From: Gelria sp.
GTDB taxonomy: Bacteria > Bacillota > Syntrophomonadia > Syntrophomonadales > Syntrophomonadaceae
DNA length: 30,981 nucleotides
Reading direction: 5' to 3'
Assembly (NCBI GenBank): GCA_012839665.1
Contig: DUMX01000080.1
Span: 1-30,981, forward strand
Part shown: positions 6,629-14,228 of the stretch, piece after piece
Position numbering within the stretch: the first letter of the stretch is position 1
Layout: every line of letters begins with the position of its first letter
Made by a program: the position numbers and the translations under genes
Notes under the pieces: model-generated
Database searches by the model: none
Told to the model about the DNA's origin: nothing
Seen by the model: the letters and a program-made list of their open reading frames with translations, nothing else

Positions 6629-7006
6629 CTAAATAGCCTGGTCGCTAAGACCAATACCCAGTATACCCCCCAAACTGCCGGCAATCAGGCAAAGGGACAA
6701 GGTATACAGGAAAGTTTTAAAACTAATCAGGGAAGAATTAAAAACAATAGTTGCTATAAGCATAAATATGAAAAAAACTAACCCCATGCTAATGCCCCGG
6801 ACCAGCCCTTTACTGCCGTGGGCTTTACTAACATAACAGCTGCAATAGAATATACCCACGGCCATAATCAGATTACCCAGCGTGGGCATAATAGTCTCTT
6901 TTATTCCGGTAAAATAAATCAGCGGTGTAACTAGTAAACCAAGGACCAGCGTCAACAATAGCCCTTTCCCCAGTCCTTTCACCTCGATAGATAGTTTCTT
7001 ATCCAT
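6629..7006 (-). CDS. TIGR04086/DUF3792-type four-helix membrane protein
   Basis: The 125-residue integral membrane protein has four hydrophobic spans (roughly residues 13-35, 40-58, 68-88 and 98-120) separated by short loops. The KGLGKGLLLTLVL start and the SKAHGSKGLVRGISMGL loop resemble the TIGR04086/DUF3792 (YrzE-like) family of small Firmicutes membrane proteins, whose function is unknown. It is convergent with the micropeptide gene and divergent from the DUF3892 gene. A weak sigma-E-like match exists upstream but was not accepted as evidence. Confidence 0.65.
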   Translation of the reverse strand: MDKKLSIEVKGLGKGLLLTLVLGLLVTPLIYFTGIKETIMPTLGNLIMAVGIFYCSCYVSKAHGSKGLVRGISMGLVFFIFMLIATIVFNSSLISFKTFLYTLSLCLIAGSLGGILGIGLSDQAI

Positions 7007-7168
7007 CCCTAAAATACCCCCCTTTGTTGAAAAATATGAAATCTATAATTAAATTATGCCTAAACTTGGGACAGAGGTACAAGTCTATTTCTCATCTTTG
7101 TTTAATTCGGATAAATCCGGTTTAGTTGAAACATAATATTAAGAGACGTAATAAGAGGGGGTAGACCA

Positions 7169-7390
7169 GTGTTGGGAATTACAGCTATAAATCGAAATGA
7201 ACATGGCATGATAGTAAATATTGAATTGACAGACGGACGCCGGATTACGGTGGAGGAACTAAAACAGATAGTTGAAGAGGAAAATGTTGGTGGTGCCTAT
7301 ATAGCCACAGATTATGATGGGGAAAAACGTTTGCACATAGTTCGGGATGGGGATAGAGATGATGACCTCGATTGTCTATCGCTAATATAA
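7169..7390 (+). CDS. DUF3892-family small protein
   Basis: The 73-residue acidic soluble protein fits DUF3892: ITAINRNEHGMIVNIELTDGR at the N-terminus, then an EELKQIVEE helix and a C-terminal region ending in a run of Asp (DGDRDDDLD). The function is unknown. The start is GTG 7169, supported by GAGGGGG 7 nt upstream; TTG 7172 is the next codon and also possible. The DsrE-like gene follows 46 nt later, and a 12-bp palindrome (TCTAACGTTAGA, 7400-7411) lies in that gap. Confidence 0.7.
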   Translation: MLGITAINRNEHGMIVNIELTDGRRITVEELKQIVEEENVGGAYIATDYDGEKRLHIVRDGDRDDDLDCLSLI

Positions 7391-7436
7391 GCAGGAAGGT
7401 CTAACGTTAGATTATTGCCAAAAGGAGATAGAATAT

Positions 7437-7922
7437 ATGGATAATGAAAAGAAACACCTTAATATTCTGCTTTTCAGCGGTGACTATGATAAATGCCTGG
7501 CAGCATTTATACTGGCTAATGGAGCCAGGGAAAAGGGAATGTCAGTCACTATCTTCTGTGCCTTCTGGGGACTCCTTATTCTCAGAGACCCAAAGAAACT
7601 TAATCTCCGGGATAAGAATACCTACGAAAGAATGTTTGCTTCCTTTACCCCATCGGAAGCTGAAGAACTACCTCTTTCGAAAATGAACATGGCGGGAATA
7701 GGTAAAAGTATGCTTCTTAATATGATGGATGAAAAAGATACCCCCCACCTGCGGGATTTTCTAGAAGGGGCTCGTAAAAAAGATGTACATTTCTGTGCCT
7801 GCAAATTGTCTATGGAGATTATGGGTTTTAAACCGGAAGAATTACTGCCCGGCATTGAGGTAATGGATGTTTATGCCTACTTGGATGATGCTGCTAGTGC
7901 TGCTATACAGCTATTTGTTTAA
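7437..7922 (+). CDS. DsrE/DsrF/DrsH-like family protein
   Basis: The 161-residue cytosolic protein has the DsrE_2-type fold pattern: LNILLFSGDYDKCLAAFILANGA near the N-terminus, SVTIFCAFWGLLIL (about 36-49), and a late HFCACKLSMEIMG segment with C120 and C122. The family includes sulfur-relay proteins and peroxiredoxin-associated proteins. The conserved late cysteine is where persulfide would be carried, but that is family knowledge and not shown here. AAAGGAG lies 9 nt upstream of the ATG. It probably shares a transcript with the DUF3892 gene. Confidence 0.82.
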   Translation: MDNEKKHLNILLFSGDYDKCLAAFILANGAREKGMSVTIFCAFWGLLILRDPKKLNLRDKNTYERMFASFTPSEAEELPLSKMNMAGIGKSMLLNMMDEKDTPHLRDFLEGARKKDVHFCACKLSMEIMGFKPEELLPGIEVMDVYAYLDDAASAAIQLFV

Positions 7923-7936
7923 ATTTTCTACTATCC

Positions 7937-8029
7937 GGGGTAGCTATTTACCCCTATCCTGATTTAACATTAATAGCCGGTTATCACCGGGTAGTTAAGC
8001 AATAACTTAACAACTTAAGTGCCTGGCAC
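7937..8029. other. Three small hairpins after the DsrE-like gene
   Basis: GGGGTA/TACCCC (7937-7954), CCGGT/ACCGG (7977-7990) and GTGCC-T-GGCAC (8019-8029) follow each other in the 165-bp gap before the ZIP gene. None is followed by a real T-run, so they are not clean intrinsic terminators. The GTGCCTGGCAC palindrome resembles short dispersed palindromes seen between genes in Clostridia. Confidence 0.4.
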
Positions 8030-8087
8030 CTTATTAAATAGCTAAATTCTATTTGTGCCTCATAGACTTTAATAATAAAGGAAAAGG

Positions 8088-8816
8088 TTGGTGGGGCAGG
8101 ATATGGGTATAAGTCAGGTTTTGGGAATTAGTATTGCCGCCGGAGCATGTACTGCTCTGGGGGCAATATTACTTTTTGTAAAAAAACGTTGGGACAATAG
8201 CAGTCTGGCTATTTTTTTGGGTCTGGCCTCGGGGGTAATGGTTGCTGTAGTTCTTTTTGACATGCTGCCTTCGGCTCTTATTTTTGGTGGCTGGTTCAAA
8301 GCTCTGGTAGGAATGGTGCTGGGACTTTTTATCCTGGCCATTTTTGACCGGCAGGTGTTTAACCGATCAGAAGCCCGCGATTCACTGGTAGCCCTGGGCT
8401 ATATGATTATGCTGGGTATAGCCATGCACGACCTCCCTGAAGGAATGGCCATTGCTCTGGGCAGTGAAATGAAAGCCCGCACCGGTATGGTAATAGCTCT
8501 GGGTATAGGAATACATAACATTCCTGAGGGAATGGCTATCGCAGCCCCCTTACTTATGGCGGGCATTAAACAACTTCGTGTTTTGGGGCAAATTCTACTG
8601 GTGGGACTAATTACACCCCTGGGTACGGTTATCGGTTTACTGGCAGTAGCCTTTCTACCGAATTTATTACCTCTTCTTCTGGGGTTAGCTTCCGGGATTA
8701 TGATATACCTGGTTTTTTTCCAATTGTGGCCTCAAGCCCGGGCTAAAGACCCGCGCAGCCGCTGGTGGGGATTTTGGCTGGGGATGGCAATAATTCTTAT
8801 AGCCACGTTTATTTAA
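8088..8816 (+). CDS. ZIP family metal (zinc/iron) transporter
   Basis: The 242-residue polytopic membrane protein has about eight spans and the two ZIP metal-site motifs HDLPEGMAIAL (114-119 core) and HNIPEGMAIA (143-148 core) in helices 4 and 5. These histidines and glutamates line the binuclear metal path. It would import Zn2+ or related divalent metals, like ZupT. The start is ambiguous among TTG 8088, GTG 8091 and ATG 8103; AAAGG at 8077 suits the first two, while GGGG at 8093 sits close to the ATG. Its usual long histidine-rich loop is short here. Confidence 0.88.
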   Translation: MVGQDMGISQVLGISIAAGACTALGAILLFVKKRWDNSSLAIFLGLASGVMVAVVLFDMLPSALIFGGWFKALVGMVLGLFILAIFDRQVFNRSEARDSLVALGYMIMLGIAMHDLPEGMAIALGSEMKARTGMVIALGIGIHNIPEGMAIAAPLLMAGIKQLRVLGQILLVGLITPLGTVIGLLAVAFLPNLLPLLLGLASGIMIYLVFFQLWPQARAKDPRSRWWGFWLGMAIILIATFI

Positions 8817-8870
8817 GAATAAAAGCTGTTAGATTTCCGGAAACTAAAGAGAAAAACAAAGGAGATTTAT

Positions 8871-9314
8871 TTGGTGAACTGGCTTTACTTAATACTGGCA
8901 GCTGTGTCCGGGTCTGCCATGGCCTTGCAGGGTACGTTTAATGCAGCTCTGGGTAAAATTATCGGAGTATGGGAGTCTACCCTCCTGGTACATGTCATAG
9001 GTAGTCTGGCGGCTCTGATTATTATCCTGATTCTGGGGATGGGTTTTAGTAACTATGCCAAAATGAATTCGGTTCCCTGGTGGGCATTTTTGGGCGGGAT
9101 ATTAAACGTCATAATAATCTACCTGGTGGTGCGCACCATACCTCAAATAGGGGTAGGAAATGCTACCACCGCCATCATCGTAGCCCAAATACTAACTGCT
9201 GTACTGGTAGACAGCCTGGGTCTTTTCGGAATGAAAAAGTATGAGTTTCATTACCTGGATTTGTTGGGCATTGCTCTGCTGGCAATCGGAGCCAGGATAC
9301 TGTTGATAGATTAA
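8871..9314 (+). CDS. DMT-superfamily YdcZ (DUF606) membrane protein
   Basis: The 147-residue protein has five predicted hydrophobic spans and the YdcZ/DUF606 signature: an N-terminal SGSAMALQGTFNAALGK, a central PWWAFLGGILNVIIIYLV, and IGVGNATTAIIVAQI. Members belong to the drug/metabolite transporter superfamily as half-size (five-helix) units that probably dimerise; substrates are unknown. The start is TTG 8871 or GTG 8874, with GGAG at 8861. It lies 54 nt after the ZIP gene and is closed by a strong bidirectional terminator. Confidence 0.82.
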   Translation: MVNWLYLILAAVSGSAMALQGTFNAALGKIIGVWESTLLVHVIGSLAALIIILILGMGFSNYAKMNSVPWWAFLGGILNVIIIYLVVRTIPQIGVGNATTAIIVAQILTAVLVDSLGLFGMKKYEFHYLDLLGIALLAIGARILLID

Positions 9315-9330
9315 AAGGAGCAAGATAAAA

Positions 9331-9365
9331 CAAACTACGGTACCGGAGTACCGTAGTTTGTTTTT
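9331..9365. terminator. Strong bidirectional Rho-independent terminator
   Basis: CAAACTACGGTAC (9331-9343) and GTACCGTAGTTTG (9348-9360) form a perfect 13-bp stem with a CGGA loop. T5 follows on the plus strand and A4 precedes it, so it can also end the minus-strand SLH gene, whose stop is at 9374. Confidence 0.93.
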
Positions 9366-9373
9366 GCGAAGAA

Positions 9374-10420
9374 TTATTTAACTTGTAGAGCTTTAATTAT
9401 TACTGTAGTAGCTTCCGCCCGAGTAGCTTCACCCTGAGGCTGGAAATTGTTATCGGGGTAACCTACAATTATTTGGTGCTGATTGGCTATAGCTACAGCC
9501 TCAGTAGCCCAGGAAGATATTTTGTCGTTATCGATAAACTGCTTACTTTCGTACTCATTTTCATTTAGCTGTGCTGCTTTTATAATCATGACTGTCATCT
9601 GTTCTCGGGTAATATTGTTATCTGGTCCAAAACTATTGGCATCATACCCGCTCACAATACCATGGGCAACAGCAGTTATAATATCATCTTTGGCCCAATG
9701 ATTGGTGATATCGGCGAAATCCTTACCAGTCTTAGCTTCTAATTTAAAGGCTTTTACCAGCATGGTAGTAAATTCTGCCCGGGTTATCTTTTTGTCGGGT
9801 TTAAAGGTAGTATCAGGATAACCTGAAATAACACCTGAATTTACCATTTCCACAATAATATCTTCTGCCCAGTGACCGCTTATGTCTTTAAGCTCTACCT
9901 TTGCTATTTCTTCTGGCTCAGTTACTACCGGTTCCTCGGGTTCAGGAGTAACAGGTTCTTCCGGCTCAGGTTCCACTGGCTGCTCGACCGGGGCAGTAGT
10001 GGTAAATTCAAAGCTTTGCTTCTTACCCAGGGTAGTATCATTATTGGCCGTAAAGTCGGCATCCAACTCAATAACATAGGTGGTACCGGCATTTAAGTTG
10101 TTGAAAAATAGCTCCAGGCGCCGGATTTTATTTTCTTGCTGGCCTTCCTTAGTATATTTATAGTCTGAATAAGTTATGTTTCCTCCAGTAGTTTTATCTG
10201 ATACATGAATTTTGGCCAAATCATTTTCCAACTGGCGGTCAAAACCTTTGCTGAAGTCCATTTGTATTACTGTATCCTGTGGAGATAGTTTACTGGCCGT
10301 AAAATTAACCGTAAAGCTGTCATCAGCAGTAGCCAGCAGTGGAAGACTGAAAACCAATGATAAAACAAATACCAAAGCGGTTATTATAGCTACAGATGTT
10401 TTAGATCTTTTTATAAACAT
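9374..10420 (-). CDS. Secreted Ig-like protein with three SLH cell-wall anchors
   Basis: The protein (348 residues) is exported. A signal peptide ends about LLATA-DD (residue 33). An Ig-like/Big_5-type beta domain follows (about 37-143, ending FEFTTT), then a Pro/Glu linker of PEEPV repeats (about 145-172), and three SLH motifs (about 178-223, 235-280 and 294-341; ITRAE, ITREQ and ATRAE boxes). SLH triplets bind pyruvylated secondary cell-wall polymer, so this is probably an S-layer-associated surface protein. The start at ATG 10420 is chosen because CCTCCT (plus strand 10429-10434) puts AGGAGG 8 nt upstream; in-frame TTG 10426 is too close. Promoter and a second Shine-Dalgarno-like element lie upstream. 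Confidence 0.9.
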   Translation of the reverse strand: MFIKRSKTSVAIITALVFVLSLVFSLPLLATADDSFTVNFTASKLSPQDTVIQMDFSKGFDRQLENDLAKIHVSDKTTGGNITYSDYKYTKEGQQENKIRRLELFFNNLNAGTTYVIELDADFTANNDTTLGKKQSFEFTTTAPVEQPVEPEPEEPVTPEPEEPVVTEPEEIAKVELKDISGHWAEDIIVEMVNSGVISGYPDTTFKPDKKITRAEFTTMLVKAFKLEAKTGKDFADITNHWAKDDIITAVAHGIVSGYDANSFGPDNNITREQMTVMIIKAAQLNENEYESKQFIDNDKISSWATEAVAIANQHQIIVGYPDNNFQPQGEATRAEATTVIIKALQVK

Positions 10421-10481
10421 AGACAATTCCTCCTATAATGTTGCGATAGATGATAGGATAACTACTGCTGGTGTTATTTAT

Positions 10482-10489
10482 CCCTCCTT
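10482..10489 (-). promoter_or_regulatory. Shine-Dalgarno-like element near the 5' end of the SLH mRNA
   Basis: AAGGAGGG on the minus strand has no start codon at a usable distance. It lies about 14-21 nt into the predicted transcript and some 60 nt upstream of the real start, which has its own AGGAGG. This arrangement matches the STAB-SD elements known from Bacillus thuringiensis cry genes, where ribosome binding protects the mRNA 5' end. Confidence 0.45.
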
Positions 10490-10509
10490 ATGTTATCGGC
10501 TTCGGCTTC

Positions 10510-10538
10510 ATTATAATAGATATAGTGGCCTTGGTTAA
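10510..10538 (-). promoter_or_regulatory. Putative sigma-A promoter of the SLH-protein gene
   Basis: On the minus strand TTAACC (10538-10533), a 17-bp spacer and a perfect TATAAT (10515-10510) precede the SLH gene, giving a predicted start near 10503 and a leader of about 80 nt. Confidence 0.55.
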
Positions 10539-10567
10539 CCGCCATTATCTGGTTAGAATGGGAAGAA

Positions 10568-10591
10568 GGTGGCAACGTTTAGTTTGCCACC
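10568..10591 (-). terminator. Terminator-like hairpin after the GntR/ABC operon
   Basis: GGTGGCAA (10568-10575) pairs with TTGCCACC (10584-10591), 14 nt beyond the permease stop on the minus strand. The downstream tract is TTCTTCCC, so T-content is modest. Confidence 0.5.
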
Positions 10592-10604
10592 CCCCATTAA
10601 TTTA

Positions 10605-12713
10605 TTATTGGGCAAAATGTTCTGTTAGAAAATCAGGGGCCTCTGCCTGCGGGAATAATCCGGAAAAAGAGTTTCCGTTTTTAAGTTTGAATACTACCAA
10701 ATAGACGGCCTGTTCACTATAAGAATAATCCCGATAATTTTGCAAGCATAACTCCAATTGTGCGGAATCGGAAATTTTTAATATTCCCGGCTTTTCTTCA
10801 AACAATTCTTCATTCAATCCTTTTTCTCTTAGATTGCGATAGGTAGCTCTGTCAATGCCATCAGGGACATAATCAATAAGGGCATAGCTGATATCTTCGT
10901 CCGGAAGTATGCGAGCCTGATTATATAGTCCGGTACTTTGCAGCCAGCGTTCAAAATGCATGTACGATTTTTCCCATGGCAAATATATTTGATAGTAGTT
11001 TTTCTCTGTCCTGATTGTACTGTTATCAGCAACCATAGCTACATCGGGCATAGCAGGTGGTTGGTTTTTATCATAGGCTATCGTAACCATAATATCGCCC
11101 CAGGCAGGTCTTTTATTTATAGTCATATCTTCATAACTCTGATCGTAAATATCATTTCGCAAAACTGCTACAGCTTGTTGTAGCATTTCTTTATCAGAAA
11201 TACTAACGCTCTTATTACCGTTTTGGCTATTAATTTCTACCAACTTGATATCATCCAAATTTACCCGGAGCAACTCATGTTGATGGATTTTATGTTCCCG
11301 AGACTCATAAATAGGTTTTAACTGTTCCTTATATTTAGCAAAATTAATCGTATAATTCCGGTAAAAACAACTGCCGTCCTTTAGCTGGTAAGCCAGGCTA
11401 ACTCTTTTTTGATTAATAGCCCGGGGTATAATGACCCCTTTTTCTTCACCCCGATGGGCTATGATTTCCTGATGCAGGTTATAAATATTAGCAATATTGT
11501 CCTTATCTTTGAACAATGCCAGGTGCGGTTTAACACTAGTTCCATTATGCATTGCAGCCTTATATATTAAAGGATGAAAATGGGTATCCATATAAACGTT
11601 TTCTACCTGACTCATTTCTGGCAACCTTTTCTCATAACCAATTATATCAACCTGAAGCAAACCTATCAGACCGATAATAACCAGGGTATACACCCCCAGG
11701 CCCTTGACCTGCTGCCATTTAAAAACAGCTATTGACTTCTCCAGCAAAATTGCCGTTAGAAAATAACCTATTCCTGCACCCAGGAGATAGCCAAAATAAG
11801 TCCAGATAATATTTTCCTGGGTACTGTAAAAATAACTGCCGAGCAAAAGCATGGTACAAAAGGTTACACAGTACTTAAATATCGGACGTAGCACTGTAAA
11901 AGTAATAGCATTGCCGGCGCTTTCCACTTTACGCTGCTGGTAGAGATACCTGCCGATTAAATACAGGGCTATACAAAGCAAAATATAAAATATTAATTCA
12001 CCAGTTGATAGGGGAATACTCCCCGATGACGGTATCCTTAACAAGGGTGAGAGTTTATCCAGATTGGCGGCAGCATACAAGTCATAGGGGAAACCGTAAA
12101 CATGCATCTTCAGGCTATGTAGGACTAGTACAGATAACCCGGCCGGAACCAGGAGTAGGATATAGGTTAATAGCCCCTGTAAGGTAGATAACCCGGTAAA
12201 CATTCCTACAACAACCGTACTTAAAAAGAGGACCAGGTTCATGAGCAGGCAAACATTTAACCAGGAGAGAATGTCTTTACCTTGTACAAAGTCAATCCCT
12301 AATCCGGCCACCACGGCCCAGGTAATCAGGGCTGTAATAACTAGAGGTACAAACAACAAAGTAAGACCAGCTACAATATGGGTGTTATACAGTGTTGCCC
12401 GTTTAATAGGAAGAGCATGTGTCATATCTGCAGCAATATTGGCCTGTAAATAGCGAAATAATAAGAGCCCGGCCAATACCGGAACTATTAATATTAAAAT
12501 TAAGGAGAGCGGAGAATAATCCAACTGCAATGCTCGTAAATAGACGGAAGCATCATAGTACATTTTTACTTCTTCCGGCCGGCTAAAAATCATTACCAAC
12601 TGCAAGGGAACCGTTAATAGTAAACCCAGAAGATATACTATGCCAATCCAGGTATATCTTTTAAAATCATTGCGCAATATTCCGCGATTAATAAAGGATG
12701 TTTTTGATTTCAT
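10605..12713 (-). CDS. ABC-2 type permease with large C-terminal soluble domain (DUF6449-like)
   Basis: The protein is 702 residues. The N-terminal half (about 20-360) has nine or so hydrophobic spans, including early membrane segments around LVYLLGLLLTV-like and LILILIVPVLAGLLLF stretches, plus a cytoplasmic PIKRATLYNTHIV loop typical of ABC exporter permeases. The C-terminal half (about 360-702) is hydrophilic and probably extracellular, resembling the DUF6449 region of YtrC/YtrD-like permeases. Start ATG 12713 has GGGGGAT upstream and overlaps the end of the ATPase gene by 26 bp; a longer frame to 12833 has no support. With the ATPase and YtrA-like regulator it forms a repressed exporter operon, a type often linked to envelope-antibiotic stress. 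The substrate is unknown. Confidence 0.75.
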   Translation of the reverse strand: MKSKTSFINRGILRNDFKRYTWIGIVYLLGLLLTVPLQLVMIFSRPEEVKMYYDASVYLRALQLDYSPLSLILILIVPVLAGLLLFRYLQANIAADMTHALPIKRATLYNTHIVAGLTLLFVPLVITALITWAVVAGLGIDFVQGKDILSWLNVCLLMNLVLFLSTVVVGMFTGLSTLQGLLTYILLLVPAGLSVLVLHSLKMHVYGFPYDLYAAANLDKLSPLLRIPSSGSIPLSTGELIFYILLCIALYLIGRYLYQQRKVESAGNAITFTVLRPIFKYCVTFCTMLLLGSYFYSTQENIIWTYFGYLLGAGIGYFLTAILLEKSIAVFKWQQVKGLGVYTLVIIGLIGLLQVDIIGYEKRLPEMSQVENVYMDTHFHPLIYKAAMHNGTSVKPHLALFKDKDNIANIYNLHQEIIAHRGEEKGVIIPRAINQKRVSLAYQLKDGSCFYRNYTINFAKYKEQLKPIYESREHKIHQHELLRVNLDDIKLVEINSQNGNKSVSISDKEMLQQAVAVLRNDIYDQSYEDMTINKRPAWGDIMVTIAYDKNQPPAMPDVAMVADNSTIRTEKNYYQIYLPWEKSYMHFERWLQSTGLYNQARILPDEDISYALIDYVPDGIDRATYRNLREKGLNEELFEEKPGILKISDSAQLELCLQNYRDYSYSEQAVYLVVFKLKNGNSFSGLFPQAEAPDFLTEHFAQ

Positions 12714-13587
12714 AACCGTTATCCCCCATTTCATAAATAAATATTTCCTCCAGGGTAAGGGGTAAAATATCCAGAACTGCTGGATTAAAGGATTGCATAT
12801 GACTGATGATTTCACTGTAGGTACCACGTACAATAAGTATTAATACACTACCTCTTTGTTCATGATAAAGGGCCTGGGTTTGTTCCAGCAAGGCCGGAGG
12901 TATTTCACCACTGAAGGCTACCTGAATCTTATGAACATCAGCCCGAAGGTCATCTAAATCCTTTTGTATAATCATTTTTCCCTGATGCAAAATACCGATA
13001 TAGTCGCAGATGTCTTCCAAATCGCGAAGATTGTGAGAAGATATTATAACGGTCATTTGCCGTTCAGCTACATCTTGAATAATTAAATTTTTTACTTTTT
13101 GCCGCATTACCGGGTCTAATCCATCCAGGGGTTCATCAAGTATCATTACATCAGGCATAAGGGCCAGACCCAACCATAAAGCTACCTGCCTTTGCATGCC
13201 TTTAGATAAGGTCCTTATCCGTCTTTTTACTTCAATATTAAAAACATTGGCCAGTTTCAAATAGCGCTGGTTGTTCCACTGTGGATAAATATTGGCATAA
13301 AAATCAGCCATATCTTGAATGGTATAATTGAGGAAAAAATAAAGGTTATCAGGAATAAAAACAGTGCGCATTTTTAAGGCTTCATTTTCAAATACAGGTT
13401 GAGAATCAATCATTAGATTGCCAGCATCTGGTCTATAAATTCCAGCCAGGAGTTTTAGCATAGTTGTTTTGCCTGCACCATTGGAGCCAACCAATCCATA
13501 AATGGAACCCTTGTGCACTGTCAGACTTACGTCTCGCAAAGCCTCCAGGTCTTCAAATTGTTTACTCACATTTTCTACTTCAATCAT
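12688..13587 (-). CDS. ABC transporter ATP-binding protein (YtrB-like)
   Basis: The 299-residue nucleotide-binding subunit has Walker A GSNGAGKT (34-41), signature LSKGM (127-131), Walker B VMILDEP (147-153) with a D-loop, and the switch histidine in SSHNL (about H185). The C-terminal ~85 residues form a regulatory extension. It energises the permease encoded immediately downstream. The ATG at 13587 overlaps the end of the GntR gene by 8 bp, so the three genes are translationally coupled. The order regulator-ATPase-permease matches the ytr-type operons of Bacillus. Confidence 0.9.
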   Translation of the reverse strand: MIEVENVSKQFEDLEALRDVSLTVHKGSIYGLVGSNGAGKTTMLKLLAGIYRPDAGNLMIDSQPVFENEALKMRTVFIPDNLYFFLNYTIQDMADFYANIYPQWNNQRYLKLANVFNIEVKRRIRTLSKGMQRQVALWLGLALMPDVMILDEPLDGLDPVMRQKVKNLIIQDVAERQMTVIISSHNLRDLEDICDYIGILHQGKMIIQKDLDDLRADVHKIQVAFSGEIPPALLEQTQALYHEQRGSVLILIVRGTYSEIISHMQSFNPAVLDILPLTLEEIFIYEMGDNGYEIKNILY

Positions 13588-13969
13588 TCATCTTACCTCC
13601 CTTATCTTTGGATAGCAGGTCATTAACCCTGGTGACGATTTCATCGGGGGGCATACCCAGGTAACGCATTTCAGTTATAATTCGGTTAAGCTCATCTTCC
13701 AGGCTTTGCAGGCGAGCCGTATTATCCCCGGATACAGCAGGTTTGATAAAACTACCTTTACCGGGAACCGAATAAATATAGCCTTGATATTCCAACTCTC
13801 GATAAGCCTTTTGGATGGTATTAGGATTAATGGTAAGTTCACTGGCAAGAACCCGGACAGACGGTAATTGCTCATCTGGTTTCAAGACATTATTTATAAT
13901 AAGCTCGATAATCTTATCTACCAATTGTTCATAAATAGGTATACGACTACGAAAATCCAGTTCAAACAT
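13580..13969 (-). CDS. GntR-family repressor, YtrA subfamily
   Basis: The regulator (129 residues) has an N-terminal GntR winged helix (about 10-75): IPIYEQLVDKI, LPSVRVLASEL, INPNTIQKAYRELE, then the wing PGKGSF. A short C-terminal helical dimerisation region (about 85-125) follows in place of a large effector domain, which is the YtrA-subfamily architecture. Start ATG 13969 has GGAGG 6 nt upstream; the longer in-frame extension to 14098 runs through the promoter and operator and is rejected. It heads the ABC operon and very likely autoregulates it through the dyad at 13995-14022. Confidence 0.9.
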   Translation of the reverse strand: MFELDFRSRIPIYEQLVDKIIELIINNVLKPDEQLPSVRVLASELTINPNTIQKAYRELEYQGYIYSVPGKGSFIKPAVSGDNTARLQSLEDELNRIITEMRYLGMPPDEIVTRVNDLLSKDKGGKMND

Positions 13970-13994
13970 GAAGCCCCTCCTTTCCATAATATCC

Positions 13995-14022
13995 GTACTA
14001 ATACTAATAGTACAGTTAGTAC
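13995..14022 (-). promoter_or_regulatory. Probable operator of the YtrA-like regulator
   Basis: GTACTAA (13995-14001) and TTAGTAC (14016-14022) are perfect inverted half-sites separated by 14 bp, with a further TAGTAC at 14008-14013 inside. The array covers the predicted transcription start just downstream of the -10 box, as expected for a repressor site. Widely spaced TAGTAC-type dyads fit the YtrA family. Confidence 0.65.
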
Positions 14023-14027
14023 AATTT

Positions 14028-14056
14028 ATTATATATGGATAATTTAATTTTGTAAA
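14028..14056 (-). promoter_or_regulatory. Strong sigma-A promoter of the GntR/ABC operon
   Basis: Minus strand: TTTACA -35 (14056-14051), exactly 17 bp, and a perfect TATAAT -10 (14033-14028). Transcription should begin near 14021, inside the operator. Confidence 0.75.
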
Positions 14057-14228
14057 GGGGGGTAGGGAAAAAATAGATAGGGGAGGGCGGTTTGACATAA
14101 GAATAAGAACGAAGTAAACTAACTTCGGGCAGGAAGAGACATGTAGTAAAGAAACTTTTCCTGGTCACACTTCTATCAACCCTGAATTCATATTCATACA
14201 TACTTAACCCGGAAGAGGATGGGAAAAT

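Noticed and set aside
7026..7058. Sigma-E-like match upstream of the TIGR04086-type gene (GCATAAT-N14-CATATTTT on the minus strand)
   Set aside because: Several mismatches in very AT-rich sequence; such matches are expected by chance and the gene has no known sporulation role.
9872..10096. Plus-strand reading frames opposite the SLH protein linker
   Set aside because: They are the complement of the Pro/Glu-repeat linker and SLH coding region, with no ribosome binding sites and no family resemblance.
14195..14202. CATACATA as a sigma-E -10 before the second ABC operon
   Set aside because: No matching -35 at the correct distance.
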